A DNA stretch of 53,519 nt from an uncultured Flavobacteriales bacterium. GTDB lineage: Bacteria > Bacteroidota > Bacteroidia > Flavobacteriales > BACL11. The stretch spans positions 64,001-117,519 of the forward strand of contig CAJIYG010000006.1 of assembly GCA_905181585.1 (NCBI GenBank), read 5' to 3'. The notes under the pieces were generated by a model, which made no database searches, was not told where the DNA came from, and was given only the letters and a program-made list of their open reading frames with translations. Positions 7,417 through 15,929 of this stretch are shown here, piece after piece. A program made the translations under genes and the position numbers. Positions within the stretch are counted from its first letter, which is position 1; each line of letters starts with the position of its first letter.

Positions 7417-8147
7417 TAAGAGTTGGAACCATATCGTACCTTAATTCTATTCCGTTTATTTACGGATTGAAGAAATCTAACCTTATTTCAAAGATTAATT
7501 TAGTATATAATTTCCCTGCTAATTCAGCAAAAAGTCTTATAAATAATGAAGTTGATGTTGCGTTGATTCCATCAGCGGCTTTAAAGTTTCTTGACAACTA
7601 TTCTATCATAACTGACTTTTGTATAGGAGCAGAAAAAGAAGTTGATAGCGTTTGTGTTTATTCTAATGTAGATATCAAAAATGTTAAAGAAATTATTTTA
7701 GATTATCAATCTAATACATCCGTTGAATTACTTAAAATAATTATTAAGGATTATTGGAATATTTCTCCTAAATTAGTAAGTAGCAGTAAAGGCTACGAAC
7801 AAAATATAAAAGGCTCTACTGCTGCATTAGTAATAGGTGATAGGGCTTTTGGGTTAAATGGTAAATATAAATATACGTATGACCTTGCAAGTATCTGGAA
7901 TACAATGACTGATCTCCCTTTTGTTTTTGCATGTTGGGTTAGTACTATTCAATTATCTGATGTTTTTGAAGTCGATTTTAATAATGCTCTTAAAATTGGA
8001 GTAAATAATATTGATTTAGCAATTAAAGAAGAAGGAAGGTCATGTGTGTCAGATGATCCAGTAGATTACTTAAATAATAAAATATCTTATAATTTTGATG
8101 CTAGAAAAAAAGATTCACTCAAGCTTTTCTTGTCAAAGATTAGTTAG
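7413..8147 (+). CDS. mqnA: chorismate dehydratase, menaquinone synthesis (futalosine pathway)
   Basis: A 244-residue protein of the MqnA/MqnD periplasmic-binding-like fold. It turns chorismate into 3-enolpyruvylbenzoate, the first step of the futalosine route to menaquinone. The N-terminal VGTISYLNSIPFIYGL (YLNSIPF at residues 9-15) is diagnostic, followed by NNEVDVALIPSAAL and GSTAALVIGDRAF. YLNS plus the overall length favours MqnA over MqnD. It overlaps DUF456 by four bases and, at its end, the convergent lipoprotein gene by eight bases. The other mqn genes are not in the window. Confidence 0.9.
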   Translation: MIRVGTISYLNSIPFIYGLKKSNLISKINLVYNFPANSAKSLINNEVDVALIPSAALKFLDNYSIITDFCIGAEKEVDSVCVYSNVDIKNVKEIILDYQSNTSVELLKIIIKDYWNISPKLVSSSKGYEQNIKGSTAALVIGDRAFGLNGKYKYTYDLASIWNTMTDLPFVFACWVSTIQLSDVFEVDFNNALKIGVNNIDLAIKEEGRSCVSDDPVDYLNNKISYNFDARKKDSLKLFLSKIS

Positions 8148-8571
8148 TTAATTTTTTAAAAATAAGATCTTCAATCATATCTTCTATATTCTTTAGTTGA
8201 ATAGGAGCCCCCATATAATCTGTAACTTTTTTATTATTTATTTGAATATAAGTGGTAGGCAAATCAGTAATTTTTTCTGTGTATTCGTCTTGCATTATAA
8301 AGAAATTGATTTTTTCAGCATATGATATTATTTTTCTTATTTCTTTTTTATTAATCCTTAAAGATCTTTTACCTATAACATCAACATTTCGTATCCCGTT
8401 ATATTTAACATCTCCGTTATTAAAAATAGTGATTTTATATTCTGGACAGTTTCCAAAACAAGCCGTTTTTTGAAGTAATATAATCTCTTGAATTTTGCTG
8501 AGATTTGTTGATTTAAATTGATTGGCACATGCTAGAAATAAACTTATTAAAAAAATAAGAAAATATCTCAT
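8140..8571 (-). CDS. DUF6438 lipoprotein
   Basis: A 143-residue predicted lipoprotein: residues 1-14 are a hydrophobic signal ending in the lipobox LFLAC with the modifiable Cys15. The mature part carries QKTACFGNCPEYKITIFNNG and GDVKYNG, the hallmark of the Bacteroidota DUF6438 domain, with a CxxxC pair that may form a disulfide. Function unknown. It begins immediately after the yidC stop (no gap), so it is the last gene of the pyrG-yidC transcription unit. Confidence 0.75.
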   Translation of the reverse strand: MRYFLIFLISLFLACANQFKSTNLSKIQEIILLQKTACFGNCPEYKITIFNNGDVKYNGIRNVDVIGKRSLRINKKEIRKIISYAEKINFFIMQDEYTEKITDLPTTYIQINNKKVTDYMGAPIQLKNIEDMIEDLIFKKLTN

Positions 8572-10401
8572 TTATTTTTTTCTCTTTCGCATTTGCTCTT
8601 CTTGTTTTCTTTGCATGTCTTCAAGCTTTTTTTGAAACTTAGACTTCTTTTTAGGTTTCTTTTTATTCGCTTCAAGTTGTGTAAGTATAGCATCTTCATT
8701 AACAAGTTTCTTCATAAAGTACATCTGACTAAATGTAAACATATTAGCCAAAAAATAATAGTAACTTAAACCTGCGGCGTAATTATTGAAAAACCCTAAA
8801 AACATTACTGGCATTAAATACATCATCCATTTCATTTGAGCCATTTGACCAGTCGCCATTTGACTATTCATTCTGGTATATAGAAGAGTTGAAATAGTCA
8901 TTAATAATGTAAATAGACTAACATGATCTCCATAAAAAGGGATTTCAAATCCTAAATTATAGATAGAATCATATGATGATAAATCATCTGCCCAAAGAAA
9001 ACTTTCTTGCCTAAGCTCAATCGAGGCAGGGAAAAATCTAAACATTGCAATTAAAATTGGAAATTGAAATAACATTGGTAGGCATCCACCCATTGGGTTA
9101 ACTCCAGCTTTTCTATACAGACCCATTGTCTCTTGTTGAACCTTCATCGGGTCCTTTGATTTATGTTTTTCGCTTAGCTTGTCTATTTCAGGCTTTAAAA
9201 CTTTCATTTTTGCCTGAGATAAATATGCCTTATATGTAAATGGAGACAGAGCTAATTTAATTATTAGAGTTAAGAGAAGAATAATAATTCCATAGCTCTT
9301 AATATAATTACTTAGAAAATCAAAAATTTCAATAATAACATATTTATTTACCCAACCAAATATGCCCCATCCTAGAGGTACCAACTCTTCAAAACCTTTA
9401 CCATATGAAAGAAGTGTTTTATAATGATTTGGACCAAAGAAAAACTGAAAATTTATTGTTTCATTTCTGCTATGACTAAATGGGAGCTCAAATTTTGCTG
9501 AAAGATCCTTTATATAATCTGAGTTTTCATTTTTCTCACTTTTTAAAACAGTAGGCTTGTCAAATCCATTCTTAGAAATCAAAATAGAACTAAAGAACTG
9601 TTGTTTAAAAGCAACCCATGAAATCTTTGAGTTTATTTCATCTTCATCTGTTTTAGTAAAACTTAGGTAGTCCACTTCTTTGTCAACGAGATACTGGTAC
9701 TGAATTCCAGTATACATATCTTGATTAGTCTTACTCTTCTCTGTTTGAGGAGTTTTCATCTGCCAATCAAGATTCATAAAGTTAAGTGAGCTTGGAATAA
9801 TTTCATTCATTCCTACTAAATTTATATCAAAATCTACAAGATATTCATTGCCTAAATTATATATAAAATCAACATAGTTTCTTGAGGATATTTCAAGACG
9901 CATTGTAATTTTTTTGCTGCTACTTTCAACTACTTTAAAGAATAGATCTTTCGAATTTATACTTATTCCAGTTGAGAAATTTAAGTTGAAACTTGATGAG
10001 TCAGAATTAAAGATTTCTAATTCTCTATTGTCATATGTAGAGAATTTTTTTCCTCCACTTCCTTCCTTAACTATTACAGAGTTAATTCTTCCCCCTTTAT
10101 TAGAGATTGATATTTTTAGTTTCTCATTCTCAAGAAAGTAATTGTCAATTTCTCCATTTGCTGTGTGAGCTAGTGAACCATATTTTAGTTGAGTATCTTC
10201 ATCATTAGAAGTTAAATTATCTTTGATATTGGAAGTAACTATATTTTGATTTACTTGTCTGTCTTCCTTTACCTCATTTGAAATACTATTTTCAGAAATT
10301 TCTTGTTCAACAGGTTCTGGAAAGAAGAAAAAATTAAAGACAATTAAAATAATTGCCATTAATACAAAACCAGTAAGTGAATTTTTGTCGTAATTTTTCA
10401 T
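8572..10401 (-). CDS. yidC: membrane protein insertase YidC
   Basis: A 609-residue inner-membrane protein that inserts and folds membrane proteins, alone or with SecYEG. Order: N-terminal membrane anchor (about residues 10-27), a low-complexity acidic linker, the large periplasmic beta-sandwich (about 75-340), then the conserved five-helix core starting near 365 with KLALSPFTYKAYLSQAKMKVL and YRKAGVNPMGGCLPMLFQFP. The C-terminus is a long K/R-rich tail, as in Bacteroidota YidC, probably contacting ribosomes. The start overlaps the pyrG stop by one base (TAATG). Confidence 0.95.
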   Translation of the reverse strand: MKNYDKNSLTGFVLMAIILIVFNFFFFPEPVEQEISENSISNEVKEDRQVNQNIVTSNIKDNLTSNDEDTQLKYGSLAHTANGEIDNYFLENEKLKISISNKGGRINSVIVKEGSGGKKFSTYDNRELEIFNSDSSSFNLNFSTGISINSKDLFFKVVESSSKKITMRLEISSRNYVDFIYNLGNEYLVDFDINLVGMNEIIPSSLNFMNLDWQMKTPQTEKSKTNQDMYTGIQYQYLVDKEVDYLSFTKTDEDEINSKISWVAFKQQFFSSILISKNGFDKPTVLKSEKNENSDYIKDLSAKFELPFSHSRNETINFQFFFGPNHYKTLLSYGKGFEELVPLGWGIFGWVNKYVIIEIFDFLSNYIKSYGIIILLLTLIIKLALSPFTYKAYLSQAKMKVLKPEIDKLSEKHKSKDPMKVQQETMGLYRKAGVNPMGGCLPMLFQFPILIAMFRFFPASIELRQESFLWADDLSSYDSIYNLGFEIPFYGDHVSLFTLLMTISTLLYTRMNSQMATGQMAQMKWMMYLMPVMFLGFFNNYAAGLSYYYFLANMFTFSQMYFMKKLVNEDAILTQLEANKKKPKKKSKFQKKLEDMQRKQEEQMRKRKK

Positions 10402-12014
10402 TAAATTTTATTCTTTAGACAAGCATCAATAAATGATGAGAAAAGTGGGTTAGGTTTTAATACCGTACTACTGTACTCAGGATGAAATTGAACTCCTACA
10501 AACCATTGGTGAGATGTGATTTCGACAATCTCTACAAGATTTTTTTCTTTGTTTTTACCAGTTGCAATCATACCAGAGTCTTGAAACTGCTTTAAGAATT
10601 CATTATTAAATTCATATCTGTGCCTGTGTCTTTCATTTATTTCTTTTAACTTATACGCTTCAAAGGCTTTACTATTATCTATTATATTACATGAGTATGA
10701 TCCAAGTCGCATTGTTCCTCCTTTTTCTGTAATAGTCTTTTGATTAGTCATTATATCAATAACAGGAAATGGTGTCTCATTGTTCATTTCTGTAGAATTT
10801 GCATTTTTTAAACCTAAAATATTTCTAGCATATTCAATAACAGCACATTGCATTCCCAAACATATTCCTAAAAATGGAATATTGTTTTCTCTTACGTATT
10901 TTATTGCCTTAATTTTTCCTTCAATGCCTCTATCTCCAAAACCTGGAGCAACTAATAATCCATTTATATCTGAAAGTTTTTCTTCAATGGATTCATTTAA
11001 TAGGTCTTCTGCATTTATCCATTTTATATTCACAACACAGTTTTTTTCAGTGCCAGAGTGGATAAATGACTCTATTATAGATTTATACGAATCTTTTAGT
11101 TTATTATATTTTCCAACTAAAGCAATTGATACTGATTGTTTTGGGTTATTTAACTTGTAAAGAAATTCGTTCCATTTTTTAAGATCTACTTTTGAATTAT
11201 CTTCTATTTTTAGTTTTCTAAGAACTACCTTATCTAGGTTTTCTTTTTGCATTAACAGAGGTACTTCATAAATAGTTTCAGCATCTATTGACTCGATAAC
11301 AGCTTCTTTTTCAACATTACAAAATAAAGCGATTTTACTTTTAATCTGTTCATTTAACTTATGTTCTGTTCTACAAACTAAGATGTCTGGTTGTATTCCT
11401 GATTCAAGTAATGTTTTAACTGAATGTTGTGTGGGCTTTGTTTTTAACTCTCCGGCTGCTGAAAGATATGGGACAAGTGTAAGGTGAATATACATTGCAC
11501 TTTTTTCTAGTTCCCATTTTAATTGACGAACTGCTTCTATATATGGAAGTGATTCAATATCACCAACAGTTCCGCCAATTTCAGTAATTACAAAATCAAA
11601 ATTATTAGTATCCCCAAGTAATTTTATTCGTCTTTTAATTTCATCAGTAATATGAGGGATTATTTGAACTGTTTTTCCAAGATAATCTCCTTTTCTCTCT
11701 TTGTTTATTACTGTTTGGTATATACTGCCAGTTGTAACATTATTAGCTTGTGATGTTGAGTTTCCCAGAAAACGTTCATAATGTCCTAAGTCTAGATCAG
11801 TTTCTGCACCATCGTTAGTAACATAACATTCTCCATGTTCATATGGATTCATTGTGCCAGGGTCAATATTTATATATGGATCTAGTTTTTGAATTGTCAC
11901 AGAATATCCTCTCGCAGTTAAGAGTTTTCCTAAAGAAGCTGCAATAATTCCTTTCCCCAAAGATGATGTCACACCTCCTGTTACGAATATATATTTTGTA
12001 GGAATTTTTTGCAC
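10401..12014 (-). CDS. pyrG: CTP synthase
   Basis: A 537-residue, two-domain enzyme making CTP from UTP, ATP and glutamine. The N-terminal synthetase domain has [17 protein letters not shown] (P-loop) and [20 protein letters not shown]; the C-terminal class I glutamine amidotransferase has the nucleophile Cys385 in LGICLGMQ and the His-x-Glu pair in VQFHPEYSS. Start is GTG at 12014, fixed by family alignment of the KYIFVTGG start and by lying 13 bases after a TATTTTTG box. First gene of pyrG-yidC-DUF6438. A perfect 11-bp dyad overlaps its promoter. Confidence 0.97.
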   Translation of the reverse strand: MQKIPTKYIFVTGGVTSSLGKGIIAASLGKLLTARGYSVTIQKLDPYINIDPGTMNPYEHGECYVTNDGAETDLDLGHYERFLGNSTSQANNVTTGSIYQTVINKERKGDYLGKTVQIIPHITDEIKRRIKLLGDTNNFDFVITEIGGTVGDIESLPYIEAVRQLKWELEKSAMYIHLTLVPYLSAAGELKTKPTQHSVKTLLESGIQPDILVCRTEHKLNEQIKSKIALFCNVEKEAVIESIDAETIYEVPLLMQKENLDKVVLRKLKIEDNSKVDLKKWNEFLYKLNNPKQSVSIALVGKYNKLKDSYKSIIESFIHSGTEKNCVVNIKWINAEDLLNESIEEKLSDINGLLVAPGFGDRGIEGKIKAIKYVRENNIPFLGICLGMQCAVIEYARNILGLKNANSTEMNNETPFPVIDIMTNQKTITEKGGTMRLGSYSCNIIDNSKAFEAYKLKEINERHRHRYEFNNEFLKQFQDSGMIATGKNKEKNLVEIVEITSHQWFVGVQFHPEYSSTVLKPNPLFSSFIDACLKNKI

Positions 12015-12027
12015 AATTTTTTTTAGA

Positions 12028-12035
12028 CAAAAATA
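12028..12035 (-). promoter_or_regulatory. -7 box (TATTTTTG) for pyrG
   Basis: Minus-strand TATTTTTG matches TAnnTTTG, 13 bases before the GTG. Its first three bases are the end of the downstream arm of the dyad at 12033-12066. Confidence 0.55.
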
Positions 12036-12066
12036 CTATTTAGAATTAATTAATACTAAATAGTAT
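12033..12066. repeat. perfect 11-bp inverted repeat at the pyrG promoter
   Basis: ATACTATTTAG at 12033-12043 is the exact reverse complement of CTAAATAGTAT at 12056-12066, separated by 12 bases. Read on the minus strand it is a hairpin followed by TTTTTG, so it may end the TonB-receptor transcript; equally, it covers the -10 to -40 zone of the pyrG promoter and could be an operator. Confidence 0.6.
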
Positions 12067-12069
12067 ATT

Positions 12070-12096
12070 TAATTGTTCAAATATTTTTAACAATTA
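12070..12096. repeat. 8-bp inverted repeat after the TonB-receptor gene
   Basis: TAATTGTT (12070-12077) pairs with AACAATTA (12089-12096) across an 11-base loop, directly after the receptor stop codon at 12098. No T-tract follows on the minus strand, so a terminator role is weak; it lies back to back with the pyrG dyad. Confidence 0.35.
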
Positions 12097-12097
12097 T

Positions 12098-14353
12098 TTA
12101 GAAGGTAAGCGACGCACCTAAGCTAGGCATTAATGGAAGCTGATTAACTCTTTCATATTTTACTCTATTAAAATAAAATATGTTTTCCCTATTGTAGACA
12201 TTTGTCACAGATGCTGTAATATCCAAAGTTGTATTTTTACTTAATTCTGTTGTTTTAGATATTGAAAAATCTAATCTATGGTAGTAAGGAAGTCTTCCTG
12301 AATTTAATTCAGCATACTCAATTCCTAGCGAGCCATTATCTGAAGTATAATCGGTGTTAATACCATCAGAAAAAGTTAAATTTTCATAGAATCCTTGAGT
12401 TTGAGTGAAAGGAAAGCCTGAACCAAAATTCCATCTTCCATCTATTTTCCAATCATCATTTGAGCCAAATTTATATGATGATACAAAGTTAATATTATGT
12501 CTCCTGTCAAAATGAGGAGAATATTCTCTAATTCCATCGTCTCTTGTAATTAGACCTAAAGAGTAAACCATCCAAAGATATATTTTTTGACCATTGAATT
12601 TTATTAGTACGTCCATTCCCTTTGCCATTCCACTTTCAATTATGAAGCTTGGGTCGTCATTACTGGTCATGTTTCTATTAATATTAGTTAGTTGAGTAAA
12701 GTCTTTAATATACCCCTCTAATTGAAAATCAACAAATCGGTTTACATCATATTCAAACCCAACTATAATATGTCTTGCTTTTTGAAACTTGTCTTCATAA
12801 GAAGTGCCATCTGCTTGAAGAGGAATTTCTTCTGGTGAAGAAATTATGCCGGAAAATAAATTTACAACATCTCTATCTGATGAAGTACTTAAAATATTTT
12901 GTGAATAAAGCCCAGATGCTAACTTAAGCCTAAGTCTTTCATTAGCAATAAACTTAACTCCAAGTCTTGGTTCAGGGGATACTCCAAGTGTGTATTTTTG
13001 AACTCTAAAGCCAGGTTCAATTATTAACCTATTTTTATTATACTGATAATTTACATAAGCTGAAAATTCAGATGTATTTTCGTTTTGGGTTATTGGAGAA
13101 TTAACAGAATTATATGTTAGAAAATTTGTTTCAAATCCATGTATGTCAAATCCATATTTAATCTTACCTCTGGGATTAAAGTATGTAAAATCAAATCCCA
13201 TATTAAAACCTGTAATACCACTTTCTCTTATTGGAGATGCTTCTTCATCAAGAGAGATATTATATGATGAATATGCAAAGTTTCCCTCAATTAGCACAGG
13301 AGATCCTCCTGGAATCAAAATGAATTCACTTCCTAATCCATTTGAATTCCATTTAAGCTCTGAAATGTTTTGATAATCAACTTTATCTTGGAAATTAAAT
13401 CCAAAGAAATTAAATTTACTTCCGTTATCTCCATGAAGAGATAATTTTCCATAAAGATCTGTAAAGCTATATGGCAAACCTTTGTCATCAAAAAAAAGTA
13501 CAGGTTCTTTGTAAAATAGATCAGAAGTTTTGTCTAAATATGATGTTTTACCAGAAAAAACAAAAGATGATTTTTCATTTTTTCCAATTGGACCTTCAAA
13601 TAGTAATTTTGAACCAAATGTATTTGCTGCAAATTTACCTCCTAATCTTTTTTTATTTCCATCTTTGGTTTTAATATCCATTATTGATGATACTCTACCA
13701 CCATACTCAGCATTAAATCCTCCAGTATAAACATCTGTATTCCTTATTATATCTGTATCAAAAACTGAAAATAAACCAATTGAGTGAAATGGGCTATAGA
13801 TTATCATTCCATCTAATAGTACCTTATTTTGGACAGGAGATCCTCCTCTAATATATAATTGTCCACCTTGATCTCCAGTAAATACTACTCCAGGAATAAT
13901 TTGTATGTATTGTGCAAGATCGGGCTCTCCTCCAATTGTAGGAACCATTTCTAATTCTTTCTTTGTAATTTTAATGGAAGCTACATTAACTTCTGTCTTC
14001 ATAGCTTCTCTAGCTGCAGAGATTTTTACTTCTCCTAACTTTATACTTGACTCAGCAATCTCTAAGTTTTGATTTAAAATTTGATTAGCTGAAAGATTAA
14101 TTGAAATATCAGTTGTATCATATCCTAAATAAGTAACAACTAAATTGTATGACCCTGCATTAACTCTTGTAATATTATACATTCCATTTACGTCTGTAGG
14201 TGCACCAATGGTTGTCCCTTTTAAGAAAACATTGCAAAACATTATTGGTTCCCCGCTAGATTTATCATATACAAATCCACGAATAGATCCAGTCTGACCA
14301 AAAATATTTGAAGAGAAGAGTAATGAGATGACAATAAATAATATTTGCCGCAT
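12098..14353 (-). CDS. TonB-dependent receptor with CarboxypepD-reg-like domain
   Basis: A 751-residue outer-membrane receptor. A signal peptide (residues 1-19, ending FG/Q) is followed by a carboxypeptidase regulatory-like beta-sandwich (about 23-105: SIRGFVYDKSSGEPIMFCNV), the plug domain (about 125-225: DLAQYIQIIPGVVF, LYIRGGSPVQNKVLLDGM, GGFNAEYGGRVSSIMDIKT) and a long barrel ending in aromatic Phe (SLGASLTF). No SusD partner is adjacent, so it is not a classic polysaccharide locus; the substrate cannot be told. Own promoter at 14371-14378. At 751 residues it is shorter than typical SusC proteins and like small-ligand receptors. Confidence 0.9.
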   Translation of the reverse strand: MRQILFIVISLLFSSNIFGQTGSIRGFVYDKSSGEPIMFCNVFLKGTTIGAPTDVNGMYNITRVNAGSYNLVVTYLGYDTTDISINLSANQILNQNLEIAESSIKLGEVKISAAREAMKTEVNVASIKITKKELEMVPTIGGEPDLAQYIQIIPGVVFTGDQGGQLYIRGGSPVQNKVLLDGMIIYSPFHSIGLFSVFDTDIIRNTDVYTGGFNAEYGGRVSSIMDIKTKDGNKKRLGGKFAANTFGSKLLFEGPIGKNEKSSFVFSGKTSYLDKTSDLFYKEPVLFFDDKGLPYSFTDLYGKLSLHGDNGSKFNFFGFNFQDKVDYQNISELKWNSNGLGSEFILIPGGSPVLIEGNFAYSSYNISLDEEASPIRESGITGFNMGFDFTYFNPRGKIKYGFDIHGFETNFLTYNSVNSPITQNENTSEFSAYVNYQYNKNRLIIEPGFRVQKYTLGVSPEPRLGVKFIANERLRLKLASGLYSQNILSTSSDRDVVNLFSGIISSPEEIPLQADGTSYEDKFQKARHIIVGFEYDVNRFVDFQLEGYIKDFTQLTNINRNMTSNDDPSFIIESGMAKGMDVLIKFNGQKIYLWMVYSLGLITRDDGIREYSPHFDRRHNINFVSSYKFGSNDDWKIDGRWNFGSGFPFTQTQGFYENLTFSDGINTDYTSDNGSLGIEYAELNSGRLPYYHRLDFSISKTTELSKNTTLDITASVTNVYNRENIFYFNRVKYERVNQLPLMPSLGASLTF

Positions 14354-14370
14354 ATTTTTTTTAAAGTTGA

Positions 14371-14378
14371 CAAATATA
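14371..14378 (-). promoter_or_regulatory. -7 box (TATATTTG) for TonB-dependent receptor
   Basis: Minus-strand TATATTTG, 17 bases before the ATG at 14353. Upstream lies a tandem 9-mer repeat (14395-14412). Confidence 0.6.
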
Positions 14379-14394
14379 CTAATTTATACAATTG

Positions 14395-14412
14395 GCTTGA
14401 TATGCTTGATGT
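14395..14412. repeat. tandem 9-mer upstream of the TonB-receptor promoter
   Basis: GCTTGATAT is followed directly by GCTTGATGT (8 of 9 identical). The pair lies about 17-34 bases upstream of the -7 box of the receptor gene, where a regulator could bind. Confidence 0.4.
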
Positions 14413-14421
14413 AGTTTATTG

Positions 14422-15417
14422 CTAGGTATGAAGTATTTTAAAAATTAATTCAATTAGTAAAGATTGATGTGAAGTGTTTTTATTATTAACTCCTTTCATT
14501 CTTAGTTCATATTCTTTTATATAAGTGAAAATAAATTGGAGTTGATTTACTGAATAATTATTTGAAGCTAATTCATATTGACTTAAGAAATAGGGGTTAA
14601 CTTTTAGTGATGAAGCTATTTCAGACCTTGATTTTGAGCGAAGTTGTTTATAAATTAGAACTTTTTGAAAAAAAGAAAAGAGAGAGTTAATTGTTAGAAT
14701 TAAAGGGTGCGTTTTATTGTTTAAATTAAAGTATTTTATTATTCTATTTACTTGAACAATATTTTTTTTTCCTAAAGCGTTTTGTAGCTCAAATACATTA
14801 AAGTCTTTACTAATTCCAATGTTTTTTTCTATTATTTTTGAATTAATTTCACCTTCACAACTGATGATTAATTTATCAAGTTCATTTGAAATTTTAGATA
14901 AATCATTTCCAAGGTACTCGCTTAATATAGCGCATGATTTATCATCTATTTTAATAGTTTTAGCAGAACAATAAGCGTTAATCCATGATGGGATTTTGTC
15001 ATCATAAAGTTTATTACTCTCAAATATTTTTGCACAAGTTTTTAGTGTCTTATAAATACTTTTTCTTTTATCTAATTTTTTGCTTTTAAAGCAGATTGCA
15101 AGAAGCGTCGAAGGAGTTGGGTTTCTCAGATAATTTTCTAAAAGTTCAATTTTATTTAGATACTGAGCTTCTTTTACTAAAACAACTCTATATTCAGCTC
15201 CAAACGGGTATTGTTTTGCTTCTGATATAATTTGATCACAATCTGTTTCTTTTCCATAGAGAGTAGTAAAATTAAAGTCTTTTTCTTCTTTGTTTAAAGT
15301 GTTTTTTGAAATAAAATCAGAAATTTTATCAATGTAGTAACTTTCTTCACCATGTAAAAAATAAATATTCTCATAATTTTTATTTTTTAATGAAGTTATT
15401 ATCTCTAAATATTTCAC
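14422..15417 (-). CDS. holA: DNA polymerase III delta subunit
   Basis: The delta subunit opens the beta clamp during loading. The 331-residue protein has YFLHGEESYYIDKISDFI at the front (the degenerate AAA+ domain, equivalent of the family LxGEEpYxID pattern), KQYPFGAEYRVVLVKEAQYL, and a C-terminal helical collar. The clamp loader partner dnaX is 5 kb away. I start it at GTG 15417, in front of KYLEIITSLKNKNYENIYFL, because a longer frame begins at TTG 15471 inside the divergent gene and family members have only a short helix before the YFL strand. Only 13 bases separate it from the divergent orphan nuclease-like gene. Confidence 0.85.
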   Translation of the reverse strand: MKYLEIITSLKNKNYENIYFLHGEESYYIDKISDFISKNTLNKEEKDFNFTTLYGKETDCDQIISEAKQYPFGAEYRVVLVKEAQYLNKIELLENYLRNPTPSTLLAICFKSKKLDKRKSIYKTLKTCAKIFESNKLYDDKIPSWINAYCSAKTIKIDDKSCAILSEYLGNDLSKISNELDKLIISCEGEINSKIIEKNIGISKDFNVFELQNALGKKNIVQVNRIIKYFNLNNKTHPLILTINSLFSFFQKVLIYKQLRSKSRSEIASSLKVNPYFLSQYELASNNYSVNQLQFIFTYIKEYELRMKGVNNKNTSHQSLLIELIFKILHT

Positions 15418-15418
15418 G

Positions 15419-15426
15419 TAAATTTG
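15419..15426 (+). promoter_or_regulatory. -7 box (TAAATTTG) for the HSDR_N gene
   Basis: TAAATTTG ends four bases before ATG 15431 and fits within the 13 bases separating it from holA, so the rest of this promoter must lie inside the holA coding region. Confidence 0.5.
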
Positions 15427-15430
15427 TTGT

Positions 15431-15880
15431 ATGGTGTTAGAGAAACTAAATTTTCCCGAATTTGAATTCAAAAATAAATTAGTTAATGGAAGTATGCAAA
15501 TTTTTGATTGTGTAAGAAAAAGTTATTTTGTTTTAACTCCAGAAGAATGGGTTAGACAGCATGTTATTCACTATCTTAATAATTATAAGAATTATCCTTT
15601 TGCACTAATGCAAGTAGAAAAGCTTATTAAATACAATAATTTAAATACTAGAGCAGATTTAATTATAAGTGATCGTAATTTAAGCCCCATTATATTGGTT
15701 GAATGTAAAGCTCCTGCAGTAAAAATAAATAAAAATGCTTTTGATCAAATTGCTAAATATAATTTTAGTTTAAAAGCAAAATATTTGTACGTTACAAACG
15801 GATTAACACATTATTGCTGTTCAATTAATTATAACAATGGAAAAATTATCTATCTAAAAGATATTCCTGCAAATATTTAA
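15431..15880 (+). CDS. orphan type I restriction R N-terminal (HSDR_N-like) protein
   Basis: A 149-residue protein made of the PD-(D/E)XK-type N-terminal domain found in type I restriction HsdR subunits. The nuclease core is visible as Asp76 in LNTRADLII and Glu91-Cys-Lys93 in ILVECKAPA, followed by NAFDQIAKYN. FVLTPEEWVRQHVIHYL is the helix that precedes it in this Bacteroidota family. There is no helicase part and no hsdM or hsdS nearby, so this is a stand-alone protein and not a restriction system. It may act on nucleic acids, but its role is unknown. Divergent from holA, it has a probable leaderless promoter. Confidence 0.8.
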   Translation: MVLEKLNFPEFEFKNKLVNGSMQIFDCVRKSYFVLTPEEWVRQHVIHYLNNYKNYPFALMQVEKLIKYNNLNTRADLIISDRNLSPIILVECKAPAVKINKNAFDQIAKYNFSLKAKYLYVTNGLTHYCCSINYNNGKIIYLKDIPANI

Positions 15881-15929
15881 AACTAATATTTAATCTATTT
15901 TAATACTTTACAGATAATTGTAAATAACT

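Noticed and set aside
15907..15924. TTTACA-GATAAT-TGTAAA hairpin between the HSDR_N gene and acnB as a bidirectional terminator
   Set aside because: Six base pairs with one G-C pair and no T-tract; cannot be told from chance in this composition.
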